From contig NZ_JACSNP010000004.1 in assembly GCF_016900045.1 (NCBI RefSeq), positions 1 through 64,000 on the forward strand: a DNA stretch of 64,000 nt, read 5' to 3'. The translations under genes and the position numbers were made by a program. Shown here one piece after another: positions 16,119-24,497 of this stretch (its first letter is position 1; the number at the start of each line of letters is the position of its first letter). Under the pieces are notes generated by a model that did no database searches, was not told the DNA's origin, and worked only from the letters and a program-made list of their open reading frames with translations. The DNA is from Fusobacterium mortiferum. GTDB lineage: Bacteria > Fusobacteriota > Fusobacteriia > Fusobacteriales > Fusobacteriaceae.

Positions 16119-19046
16119 ATGTTGGATAAGATAGTTATTAAAGGTGCTCGAGAGCACAATTTGAAAAATATAGATATTGAAATTCCAAAAAATAAGTTTG
16201 TAGTCATCACTGGTGTAAGTGGAAGCGGAAAATCCTCTCTAGCCTTTGACACCATATATTCTGAGGGGCAAAGAAGATATGTAGAGAGTTTATCAGCCTA
16301 TGCAAGACAGTTCATAGGACAGATGACTAAGCCAGATGTAGACAGTATAGAGGGGCTTGCCCCTGCTATCTCTATAGAGCAAAAAACAACTAACAGAAAC
16401 CCTCGTTCTACAGTGGGAACTATAACTGAGGTATATGACTATATGAGACTTCTATTTGCTCATATTGGTACTGCTCACTGCCCAGTTTGTAATAGACCTG
16501 TGGAGAAACAGAGTATTGAGGAGATAGTTGAAGGAGCCCTAGACAGATTTCAGGAAGGGAACAAAATGATAGTTCTTGCTCCAGTAATTAAGGATAAAAA
16601 GGGAACTCATAAAAATCTTTTTCTAAACCTCTTAAAGAAAGGATTTGTGAGGGCTAGAGTAAACGGGGAGATTCTTTATTTAGAAGATGAGATAACACTA
16701 GATAAGAATAAAAAGCATAACATTGAGGTTGTAATTGATAGACTTGTGTTAAAAAAAGAGGATAAAGAGTTTCAAAGTAGGCTTACACAGGGAGTAGAGA
16801 GTGCTTCTGAACTTTCTAATGGAAAAATCATACTAAATGTAAACGGAGAGGATTTTAGTTACAGTGAAAACTATGCTTGTCCAGAGCATGAAGAGGTAAG
16901 TATCCCCGATTTAACTCCTCGTCTATTCTCTTTCAATGCTCCATTCGGTGCTTGTCCAGAGTGCAAGGGTATAGGAAAAAAACTTGAAGTAGATGAGAAT
17001 AAACTGATAGAGGATGAGGAACTATCTATATTAGATGGTGGAATGTATATCCCTGGAGCATCTACTAGAAAAGGTTATAGTTGGGAGATTTTTAAAGCTA
17101 TGGCTAAAGCCTTCAACATTGATATATCTAAGCCTATAAAAGAGATGAGTAAAAGAGATTTAGATATAGTTTTTCATGGGGCTAGCGAGAAATTTAGATT
17201 CGACTATGAGGGAGATGACTTCCAATTCCATGGATACAAGGAGTATGAGGGGGCAGTAAAAAATCTAGAGAGAAGATACTATGAAACTTTCTCTGATGCT
17301 ATGAAAGAAGAGATTGAGAATAAGTATATGATCGAGAGAGTTTGTAAGGTATGTAATGGTAAGAGATTAAAACCTGAAGTACTGGCTGTAACTGTTGGAG
17401 ACAAAAATATTATGGAGCTATGTGACATGAGTATAAAGGACGCCTTAAGTTTTTTCAATCAGATAACTCTCACACCTAAACAGGAAAAAATTGCCAAAGA
17501 GATACTTAAGGAGATAAGAGAGAGATTATCCTTTATGATAAATGTAGGTCTTGATTATCTAAGTCTTGGTAGGGAAACTAAGACTCTTTCTGGTGGAGAG
17601 TCACAAAGGATAAGACTTGCTACTCAGATTGGTTCAGGGTTAACTGGAGTACTCTATGTACTAGATGAACCAAGTATAGGGTTACATCAAAAGGATAATG
17701 ATAAGTTATTAGCTACCCTTGGAAGACTAAAGGACTTAGGAAATACTCTTATAGTTGTAGAACATGACGAGGATACTATGCTACAAGCTGATGAGATAAT
17801 CGATATTGGACCTAGAGCTGGAGCTTATGGTGGAGAGATAGTGGCTCATGGAACACCAAAAGAGGTAATGGAAAATTCTCAATCACTGACTGGAAAATAT
17901 TTGAAAGGGGAGTTAAAGATAGAGGTACCTAGTTCTAGACGTAGTTGGAATAAATCTTTAAAAATCATTGGAGCAAAGGGAAATAACTTAAAAAATATAG
18001 ATGTTGAGATTCCTTTAGGTGTAATGACTGTAGTTACTGGAGTGAGTGGAAGTGGAAAATCTACTCTTATCAATCATACTCTTTTCCCAGCACTATTTAA
18101 TAAATTGAACAAAGGAAAACTTTATCCATTGGAGTACAAAGCACTTGAGGGAACTGAGTATCTAGAGAAAGTTATCAATATTGACCAAAGCCCTATCGGT
18201 AGAACACCTCGTTCTAATCCAGCTACATATACAAAGATATTTGATGATATCAGAACTCTTTTTGCTGAAACTAAAGACGCTAAGGCTCATGGATTTACAA
18301 AGGGAAGATTCTCATTCAATGTAAAGGGTGGAAGATGTGAAGCTTGTCAAGGAGCTGGAATTATCAAAATAGAGATGAATTTCCTTCCAGATGTATATGT
18401 TGAGTGTGAGGTGTGTAAGGGTAAAAGATACAATAAGGAAACATTAGATGTTTTCTATAAGGGAAAAAACATATCTGAGGTCTTAAATATGAGTGTGGCT
18501 GAAGCCTATGAGTTCTTCCAAAATATTCCTTCCCTTGAGAGAAAATTAAAAGTATTGATAGATGTAGGACTTGACTACATAAAGCTTGGACAACCTGCCA
18601 CTACACTGTCTGGAGGAGAGGCTCAAAGGATAAAATTAGCCACTGAATTGTCTAAGATGACTAAAGGAAAAACTATCTATATACTTGATGAGCCAACTAC
18701 TGGACTACACTTTGAGGATATTAGAAAACTATTGGAAGTTCTCAATAGACTTGTAGAGAAGGGAAATAGTGTTGTAATTATTGAGCATAATCTAGATGTT
18801 ATTAAAACAGCTGACTATATCATAGATATTGGACCTGATGGTGGAGATAGAGGGGGAACTGTTGTTGCCTGTGGAACTCCAGAGGATATTACCAAGGTAG
18901 AGGAAAGCTATACAGGAAAATATATCAAAAGAATGTTAGAGAGTGCTAATGTTGAGAGTAAAATTATACCTGTGCCTAAAAAAAGAGGTAGAAAGAAGAA
19001 AGAACTTTTAGAAGTAGCTGAAGAGGAAGTTAACCTAAAAAAATAA
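16119..19046 (+). CDS. uvrA: Excinuclease ABC subunit UvrA
   Basis: UvrA is the DNA-damage sensor ATPase of nucleotide excision repair and works with UvrB in the cytoplasm. The 975-residue protein has two ABC modules: the first Walker A GVSGSGKSS (32-40) and signature LSGGESQRIRLA with LDEPSIGL; the second Walker A GVSGSGKST and signature LSGGEAQRIKLA with LDEPTTGL. Zinc motifs include CPVCNR, CPECKG and the CEACQG/CEVCKG pair. It exceeds the usual length of about 940 because of a 35-residue basic tail containing PKKRGRKKK. It has a GAGGTG ribosome site. ruvA follows after 28 bases, making a DNA-repair pair. Confidence 0.98.
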   Translation: MLDKIVIKGAREHNLKNIDIEIPKNKFVVITGVSGSGKSSLAFDTIYSEGQRRYVESLSAYARQFIGQMTKPDVDSIEGLAPAISIEQKTTNRNPRSTVGTITEVYDYMRLLFAHIGTAHCPVCNRPVEKQSIEEIVEGALDRFQEGNKMIVLAPVIKDKKGTHKNLFLNLLKKGFVRARVNGEILYLEDEITLDKNKKHNIEVVIDRLVLKKEDKEFQSRLTQGVESASELSNGKIILNVNGEDFSYSENYACPEHEEVSIPDLTPRLFSFNAPFGACPECKGIGKKLEVDENKLIEDEELSILDGGMYIPGASTRKGYSWEIFKAMAKAFNIDISKPIKEMSKRDLDIVFHGASEKFRFDYEGDDFQFHGYKEYEGAVKNLERRYYETFSDAMKEEIENKYMIERVCKVCNGKRLKPEVLAVTVGDKNIMELCDMSIKDALSFFNQITLTPKQEKIAKEILKEIRERLSFMINVGLDYLSLGRETKTLSGGESQRIRLATQIGSGLTGVLYVLDEPSIGLHQKDNDKLLATLGRLKDLGNTLIVVEHDEDTMLQADEIIDIGPRAGAYGGEIVAHGTPKEVMENSQSLTGKYLKGELKIEVPSSRRSWNKSLKIIGAKGNNLKNIDVEIPLGVMTVVTGVSGSGKSTLINHTLFPALFNKLNKGKLYPLEYKALEGTEYLEKVINIDQSPIGRTPRSNPATYTKIFDDIRTLFAETKDAKAHGFTKGRFSFNVKGGRCEACQGAGIIKIEMNFLPDVYVECEVCKGKRYNKETLDVFYKGKNISEVLNMSVAEAYEFFQNIPSLERKLKVLIDVGLDYIKLGQPATTLSGGEAQRIKLATELSKMTKGKTIYILDEPTTGLHFEDIRKLLEVLNRLVEKGNSVVIIEHNLDVIKTADYIIDIGPDGGDRGGTVVACGTPEDITKVEESYTGKYIKRMLESANVESKIIPVPKKRGRKKKELLEVAEEEVNLKK

Positions 19047-19074
19047 TTTTCTAAAATGATGAGGAGAGTAATTG

Positions 19075-19665
19075 ATGTTTGAATATTTAAGAGGTTGTGT
19101 TGAGTACAAAAAACCAGATTACCTAGCCCTAGATGTAAATGGGGTAGGATACAAGGTAAATATATCATTGAGAGTTTATGATAGGATAAAGACTGGTGAA
19201 AATGTTAGATTATATATATTTAACTATGTAAAGGAAGACGCTTTTAAGCTGATTGGATTTTTAGAGGAAAGAGAGAGAAACCTATTTGAGATGCTTTTAA
19301 GTGTGAAGGGAGTAGGAGTCTCTCTTGCCCTTTCTATAATGTCTACCTTTGATGTGGAGCAACTTAGAAAGATTGTAGCTGAAAATGATTATGCCACTCT
19401 AAAGAGAGTTCCTAAGCTTGGTGAGAAAAAAGCTCAACAGGTAATATTGGATTTAAAAGGAAAATTAAAAGCTATAGGAAATCTATTTACTCAAGAGGAA
19501 AATCTATTTGAAAGTTTCACTATTGAAGATGAGCTATATGAGGCTCTTGAAGCTCTGGGATATAGTCAAAAGGAGATAAACTCTTTAGTATCAAAAGAGG
19601 AGATAAGAGGATTTAAATCTATAGAGGAAGCTATTAAGTGTGTATTGAAAAAAGTTAAATATTAA
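19075..19665 (+). CDS. ruvA: Holliday junction branch-migration protein RuvA
   Basis: RuvA binds four-way DNA junctions and loads the RuvB motor. The 196-residue protein begins MFEYLRGCVEYKKPDYLALDVNGVGYKV, the usual N-terminal OB-fold. It then has helix-hairpin-helix motifs LSVKGVGVSLALSIM (about 76-90) and VPKLGEKKAQQVILDLKGKL (about 110-130), and a C-terminal RuvB-binding domain ending KSIEEAIKCVLKKV. I placed the start at ATG 19075, after GAGGAG; the in-frame TTG just before it is less likely. ruvB is not adjacent. It follows uvrA by 28 bases and probably shares its transcript. Confidence 0.96.
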   Translation: MFEYLRGCVEYKKPDYLALDVNGVGYKVNISLRVYDRIKTGENVRLYIFNYVKEDAFKLIGFLEERERNLFEMLLSVKGVGVSLALSIMSTFDVEQLRKIVAENDYATLKRVPKLGEKKAQQVILDLKGKLKAIGNLFTQEENLFESFTIEDELYEALEALGYSQKEINSLVSKEEIRGFKSIEEAIKCVLKKVKY

Positions 19666-19691
19666 ACTAAAAATATATTGGAGGGATTATA

Positions 19692-20186
19692 ATGGATTAC
19701 AAAGAGTTGTTTGAATCAGGAATGAGCTATGAAACTTTTATGAGTATTGCTACTGCTAGAGAGGTAGAAAAGATGGAGAATATCAGTAAAAATATCTCTA
19801 TATGTGAGAAGTATATTGAAAAAATCAAAAACTTTGATAAGGGATACAAATTCCTTCTTAGTGCTGAATCTTGGTGCCCATATGTGAGAGCCACTCTACC
19901 TGTGCTTATGAAAATGATAGAGATTAATCCTAATATAGAGATTAAGATTATTACAGAGGGAAGAGGATTTAAATATCTTAGAGAAAAATTGGATATCTCT
20001 GAGGACCTATATGTTGTCCCTACACTTGCTATATTGGATGAAAATTTTGAATTTGTAACTAGATATGTTGGAAGACCCTCTAAATATAGAAATATAGGCT
20101 TTGATAATGTAAAAGAGGAGTACTTTGCTGGATATCGTTCTGATGATATTGTAGAGGAAATTCTCAAAAGAATGGGTAAACTTTAA
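19692..20186 (+). CDS. Thioredoxin-fold protein with single active-site cysteine
   Basis: This 164-residue cytoplasmic protein resembles the Thioredoxin_9 type (PF14595), in which WCxxC is followed by ATLPVLMKM. Here the site is W61-C62-P63-Y64-V65, so the second cysteine is absent and normal disulfide exchange is unlikely. The VVPTLAILDEN segment with the cis-proline and GRPSKYRNIGFDNVKEEYFAGYR at the C-terminus fit the family. It follows ruvA by 26 bases with a GGAGGG ribosome site, so it may be on the same transcript. The function is unknown; a redox-sensing or thiol-binding role is only a guess. Confidence 0.75.
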   Translation: MDYKELFESGMSYETFMSIATAREVEKMENISKNISICEKYIEKIKNFDKGYKFLLSAESWCPYVRATLPVLMKMIEINPNIEIKIITEGRGFKYLREKLDISEDLYVVPTLAILDENFEFVTRYVGRPSKYRNIGFDNVKEEYFAGYRSDDIVEEILKRMGKL

Positions 20187-20254
20187 AATTTAATAGAATA
20201 ATAAAAACTTAGAAATAAAAATCTAATAAATAAATTACATATAAAGGAGAAAAA

Positions 20255-21007
20255 ATGAAAAAATTTTTAATTGGAGCTTTACTAGCTCTTGGAACAGTCA
20301 CTGCTTACGGAGAAACTGTAGCTGTAATAGGTGCTATGGACAAGGAGATTAATCTTTTAAAATCTCAAATGAAAAACATTAAGGAGAAAAAAATAGGTAG
20401 AATCACTTATTACAAGGGTAAACTTGAAAATAAGGATATTGTTCTATTAAAAACAGGAGTAGGAAAGGTTAATGCAGCTGTAGGGGCTGATACTGTAATA
20501 AGAGAGTTTGGAGCTGATAAGATAATATTTACTGGAGTAGCTGGAGCTATCAATAGAAACCTTAATATTGCTGATGTTGTTATCTCTAAGGATTTAGTTC
20601 AACATGATGTGGATCTTACTGCCTTTGGTGCTCCTATGGGACAACTTTCTGGAGAGAGTAAGATTGAGTTTTCTGCTGACCCTCAACTTATCAAATTAGC
20701 TGAAAAGTCTGCTATTAAAGTTCTTGGAAAAGATAAGGTTACAATAGGTAGAATAGCTACAGGAGACCAATTTATTGCCAATAAAGAGAAAGTTCAATTT
20801 TTAGGTAAAGAATTTAACGCTGATGCCGTTGAGATGGAAGGTGGAGCTGTAGCTCAAGTTGCTGAAATTTATGGAGTTCCATTTGTAGTTTTAAGAGCTC
20901 TATCAGATAAAGCTGATGGTAGTGCTGAAATGGTATACAGTGAGTTTGTGGAGGTTGCTGCAGATAATTCTGCTGAAATAGTTAAAGAGATGTTAAAAAG
21001 TATGTAA
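20255..21007 (+). CDS. Exported 5'-methylthioadenosine/S-adenosylhomocysteine nucleosidase
   Basis: This enzyme family cleaves the adenine from methylthioadenosine or S-adenosylhomocysteine. The 250-residue protein has VAVIGAMDKEINLL, TGVGKVNAAVGADTVI, FTGVAGAINRNLNIADVVI, ATGDQFIA and VEMEGGAVAQVAEIYGVPFVVLRALSDKAD, all signatures of the MTA/SAH nucleosidase (Pfs) fold, including the catalytic Asp of LSDKAD. Unusually it starts with a signal peptide (1-20, MKKFLIGALLALGTVTAYG). The mature domain begins right after this, so the enzyme is probably periplasmic. The ribosome site is AAAGGAG. No other methionine-recycling gene is near. Confidence 0.92.
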   Translation: MKKFLIGALLALGTVTAYGETVAVIGAMDKEINLLKSQMKNIKEKKIGRITYYKGKLENKDIVLLKTGVGKVNAAVGADTVIREFGADKIIFTGVAGAINRNLNIADVVISKDLVQHDVDLTAFGAPMGQLSGESKIEFSADPQLIKLAEKSAIKVLGKDKVTIGRIATGDQFIANKEKVQFLGKEFNADAVEMEGGAVAQVAEIYGVPFVVLRALSDKADGSAEMVYSEFVEVAADNSAEIVKEMLKSM

Positions 21008-21125
21008 CTTTTCTACTTAAAACAATTATATAAGTTAACAAAGTGGGAATTCTCCATTCGAAAATTAAAATAAAATTTTCATTTATACTGTCAATTAAAA
21101 AAAACTATACATTATACCAAATTTA

Positions 21126-21134
21126 TGATATTAT
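21126..21134 (+). promoter_or_regulatory. Possible extended -10 before the peptide-binding lipoprotein gene
   Basis: TGA directly before TATTAT, with a weak TATACA 17 bases upstream. It lies about 44 bases before the start. Confidence 0.45.
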
Positions 21135-21177
21135 ATAGACATATTTTAAAACAATTGATTATGTAGGGGGAATTCCA

Positions 21178-22704
21178 TTGAAAATAAGAAGAAAAATATT
21201 ATTATCTTTTATGATGTTAGGACTACTTACAGCTTGTGGTGGAAATAACGACAGTAAATCAAAAGGACCAAAGGATACTCTTGTATTTTCTCAAATATCT
21301 GAAGGTAAAACATTAGATCCACAAGATACTACAGAACAATACTCTCAAAGGGTTATTACTGTAATATATGATAGATTAGTTGAAATTGATGAAATGACTG
21401 GTAAAATTGTTCCTGGTCTTGCAAAAAGTTGGGAGCAATTAGATGATAAAACTATATTATTCCATCTTAATGAGGGAGTAACATTCCATAATGGAGAGAA
21501 ATTTACAGCTGAAGATGTTAAATTCACTTTAGAAAGAGCTAAAAAATTACCTAAAGTAGCTCATCTTTACTCACTTATAGACAAAATTGATGTAATTGAT
21601 GACAATACTGTAAAAATCCATACTAGTGAGCCTTTCGCTCCACTACTTGCTCATCTTAGCCATAAAACTGCTTCTATTATAAGTAAAAAATACTTTGAAG
21701 AGAAGGGAGTAGCTGGATTCCAAAATCCTGTTGGAACAGGACCTTACAAATATAAGGATTGGAAAGTTGGAGATAGAATAACTCTAGAAGCTAATGACAA
21801 CTACTTCGGATTAAAACCAAGTATAAAATATGTTGTAATTAGAGCTGTTCCTGAAGAGAATAGTAGTGTTATTGGACTAGAAACTGGTGAGATAGATATG
21901 ACAGCAGATTTAAATGCTGAATCTAGAAGACTAGTAATGAATAACCCTGAATTAGTATATATGGAGCAAAGTGGAATCAATGTAAACTATGTTGGATTAA
22001 ATACCGCTAAGGGAATTTTAAAGGATAGAGATGTTAGAAGAGCTATAGCTATGGGAATAGATAGAGATTCTATAATCGATAGTATTCTTTTAGGGTCAGT
22101 TGACAAAGCAAATAGCTTTATAGCTCCAGGAGTATTTGGATACAGTGCAGATTCTAAAACTCTTGAATACAATCCAGAAGCAGCTAAAAAGATTATAGAA
22201 CAAAAAGGACTTAAAGGTACTAAACTTACTATTGGTGTAAGTAATAGCCCTGTTAGAATGCAAATGTCTGAAATAATCCAAGCTCAATTAAAAGAGATAG
22301 GACTTGATGTTACAGTTGAATCTCTAGAATGGGGAGCTTTCTTAACAGCTACTGGAAGAGGAGACCTTGATATGTTCAGTATGGGATGGGGACCATCTAC
22401 TTATGATGGAGATTATGGATATTATCCTAACTTCCACAGCTCTCAATTAGGATCAGCTGGAAACCGTTCTCAATATGTAAATCCTAAAATGGATAAACTT
22501 TTAGATGATGCTAAGAAAGAGATAAATACTGAAAAGAGAAAAGAGTTATATAAAGAAGTAGCAGATATAATCTATACTGATGTACCTGTTATCCCTATGT
22601 ACTATACAAATAACACTGTTGCTTCTACTAAAAATGTAGAAGGAATGAAACCTACATCATATATTCGTTTCAACGAATTAAAATTTAAGGTATCTGATAA
22701 GTAG
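21178..22704 (+). CDS. Family 5 solute-binding lipoprotein (peptide/oligopeptide ABC type)
   Basis: This 508-residue lipoprotein has a signal peptide ending in LGLLTACGG (Cys20 anchored). The body matches the DppA/OppA family: SEGKTLDPQDTTEQYSQRVITVIYDRLVEID, VTFHNGEKFTAEDVKFTLERA and a C-terminal DYGYYPNFHSSQ with KRKELYKEVADIIYTDVPVIPMYY. The start codon is TTG after a GTAGGGGG ribosome site. No permease or ATPase genes adjoin it; instead an M42 peptidase begins 15 bases downstream. I infer uptake of a peptide that the peptidase then degrades. Glutathione or another ligand is also possible. Confidence 0.9.
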   Translation: MKIRRKILLSFMMLGLLTACGGNNDSKSKGPKDTLVFSQISEGKTLDPQDTTEQYSQRVITVIYDRLVEIDEMTGKIVPGLAKSWEQLDDKTILFHLNEGVTFHNGEKFTAEDVKFTLERAKKLPKVAHLYSLIDKIDVIDDNTVKIHTSEPFAPLLAHLSHKTASIISKKYFEEKGVAGFQNPVGTGPYKYKDWKVGDRITLEANDNYFGLKPSIKYVVIRAVPEENSSVIGLETGEIDMTADLNAESRRLVMNNPELVYMEQSGINVNYVGLNTAKGILKDRDVRRAIAMGIDRDSIIDSILLGSVDKANSFIAPGVFGYSADSKTLEYNPEAAKKIIEQKGLKGTKLTIGVSNSPVRMQMSEIIQAQLKEIGLDVTVESLEWGAFLTATGRGDLDMFSMGWGPSTYDGDYGYYPNFHSSQLGSAGNRSQYVNPKMDKLLDDAKKEINTEKRKELYKEVADIIYTDVPVIPMYYTNNTVASTKNVEGMKPTSYIRFNELKFKVSDK

Positions 22705-22719
22705 TAACGGAGGAAAAAA

Positions 22720-23790
22720 ATGAAAGAGAGACTTATAAAATTATCTGAAGAGTTAACTAATACATTTGGTGCACCAGGATATGAAGATGAGGTTATAGAG
22801 AAGATAAAATCTCATTTAGATTTTCTAAGTTTAGAAAGAGACTCTATAAACAATCTATATGCTGGACTTGCTGAAAGAGATAGTAAAAAACCTACTGTAG
22901 CTCTAGATTGTCATACAGATGAGGTTGGATTTATAGTAGAAAATATAAATAAAAATGGTTCTATTAGCTTCCTACCACTAGGAGGATGGTATGTTGGAAA
23001 TGTACCAGCTAGTAGTGTTGTAATTAAAAATGAAAAGGGAGAAAAGTACATTGGAACTGTAACTTCTAAACCACCTCACTTTATGAGTGATGAGGAGAAA
23101 AGTAGACTTCCTAAAATGTCAGATTTAACTATTGATTTAGGAACTAGTAGCTTTGAAGAGACTACTGAACTTTATGGAATAGAAGTTGGAAATCCTATCG
23201 TTCCAGATGTAAAGTTTAGCTATGATGAAAAACTTGGAATTATGAGAGCTAAAGCTTTTGATAATAGACTTGGATGTGCAGCATCTATAGAAGTACTTTC
23301 ATCTCTAAAAGGTAAAGAGTGTAATGTAAATGTGGTTGGAGCTTTTGCTTCACAAGAGGAAGTTGGATTAAGAGGGGCTCAAGTTGCTGCTTACAGAGTA
23401 AAACCTGATTTTGCTATAGTATTTGAAGGTTCACCTGCTGATGATAGTTTCAAAGATGGAGCATCTGCTCATGGAGCTCTTAGAAAAGGAGTACAACTTA
23501 GAGTGGTAGATGGAGCTATGATATCAAATCCAAGAGTTCTTAGATTTGCTAAAGAGGTTGCTAAGAAAAGAGGAATAAAATATCAAGTAATAGCTAGAGA
23601 AAAAGGGTCTACTAATGGTGGAAAATACCATATATCAGAGACTGGAATACCTGTACTAGTACTAGGTATCCCAACTAGATATATTCACACTCACTACTCT
23701 TATGCTTCAATAGATGATTTAATATCTGCTATTGAACTTGCAAAGGCTGTTATAGAAGAGTTAAATGAAGATATTATAAAGAGTTTCTAA
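22720..23790 (+). CDS. M42 family metallopeptidase (glutamyl aminopeptidase/tetrahedral type)
   Basis: M42 peptidases are cytoplasmic dinuclear-zinc aminopeptidases that form large tetrahedral complexes. The 356-residue protein shows metal ligands in order: DCHTDEVGF (His and Asp), KAFDNRLGCA (bridging Asp), SQEEVGLRGA (catalytic Glu and ligand Glu), FEGSPADD (Asp ligand) and THYSYASIDD (His ligand). Length and spacing fit the family. It follows the solute-binding lipoprotein by 15 bases with a GGAGG ribosome site. It ends five bases from the convergent ykoC gene with no visible terminator. Confidence 0.95.
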   Translation: MKERLIKLSEELTNTFGAPGYEDEVIEKIKSHLDFLSLERDSINNLYAGLAERDSKKPTVALDCHTDEVGFIVENINKNGSISFLPLGGWYVGNVPASSVVIKNEKGEKYIGTVTSKPPHFMSDEEKSRLPKMSDLTIDLGTSSFEETTELYGIEVGNPIVPDVKFSYDEKLGIMRAKAFDNRLGCAASIEVLSSLKGKECNVNVVGAFASQEEVGLRGAQVAAYRVKPDFAIVFEGSPADDSFKDGASAHGALRKGVQLRVVDGAMISNPRVLRFAKEVAKKRGIKYQVIAREKGSTNGGKYHISETGIPVLVLGIPTRYIHTHYSYASIDDLISAIELAKAVIEELNEDIIKSF

Positions 23791-23795
23791 TACTC

Positions 23796-24497
23796 TCAAA
23801 ATATAATTACAATATATAGTGTCAAAAAAGGCATCAAGATTAAAAGTAGATAATCAATTTTATCTACTTTTAATTTTATATATTGACTTCTACTACTTCC
23901 TACTTGAAATCCCTTTGACTCCATAGCCATAGCTATATTTTCAGAAGCTCTTATAGCTGTAACAAGCATAGGAAGCATAAATATATTTCTCTTTACTCCT
24001 CTAGCTCTATAGGCAAAGGTTATATTTTTATACTCACTTCTCACAATGGGAATAAAATTATAAGCTGCCATTATCCCATAAGCAAACTTATCTGATAACT
24101 TAAACTGTTGCATAAGACTCAATATAAAATGTCTTGGATTAGTCGTATAAACAAATAAAAATCCCAAACCAGCATAAGCTAGAATTCTAGCCGCTAGCTG
24201 TAAACCACTCTCTCTATTCTCAATAGTTACTACTATCTTTGATATATCATTAACACTATTTCCTATTTCTCCATTTCCATAAAAATATCCAGTAAAAAAT
24301 ACTCCCAAAGCCATAATCACAACTGGTAAAAAGGAGATTAAAATCTTTTTTAACTTCACTTTTGATAGTAACATCAATATAATAGCTAATATAAAAATTG
24401 TGAAATTAATATAATAGTTATATTCAAAAGATAGAATAAGAGATATTAAAAATATAGTCAAAGCTTTATAACCTGGATTTAATCTACACATACTCAA
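23796..24497 (-). CDS. ykoC: ECF transporter T component (YkoC/CbiQ type)
   Basis: This is the 233-residue transmembrane energy-coupling component that links the substrate-binding subunit to the ATPases. It has five or six hydrophobic segments and two coupling motifs of the EcfT family: FAYRARGVKRN (A-R-G, about 164-174) and AMAMESKGFQV (A-x-x-x-R/K-G, about 192-202). It overlaps the end of the ATPase gene by 14 bases and is the last gene of the thiamine-regulated operon. TTG at 24497 or ATG at 24491 could be the start; the ribosome site (GGAG) fits the former better. Confidence 0.9.
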   Translation of the reverse strand: MSMCRLNPGYKALTIFLISLILSFEYNYYINFTIFILAIILMLLSKVKLKKILISFLPVVIMALGVFFTGYFYGNGEIGNSVNDISKIVVTIENRESGLQLAARILAYAGLGFLFVYTTNPRHFILSLMQQFKLSDKFAYGIMAAYNFIPIVRSEYKNITFAYRARGVKRNIFMLPMLVTAIRASENIAMAMESKGFQVGSSRSQYIKLKVDKIDYLLLILMPFLTLYIVIIF

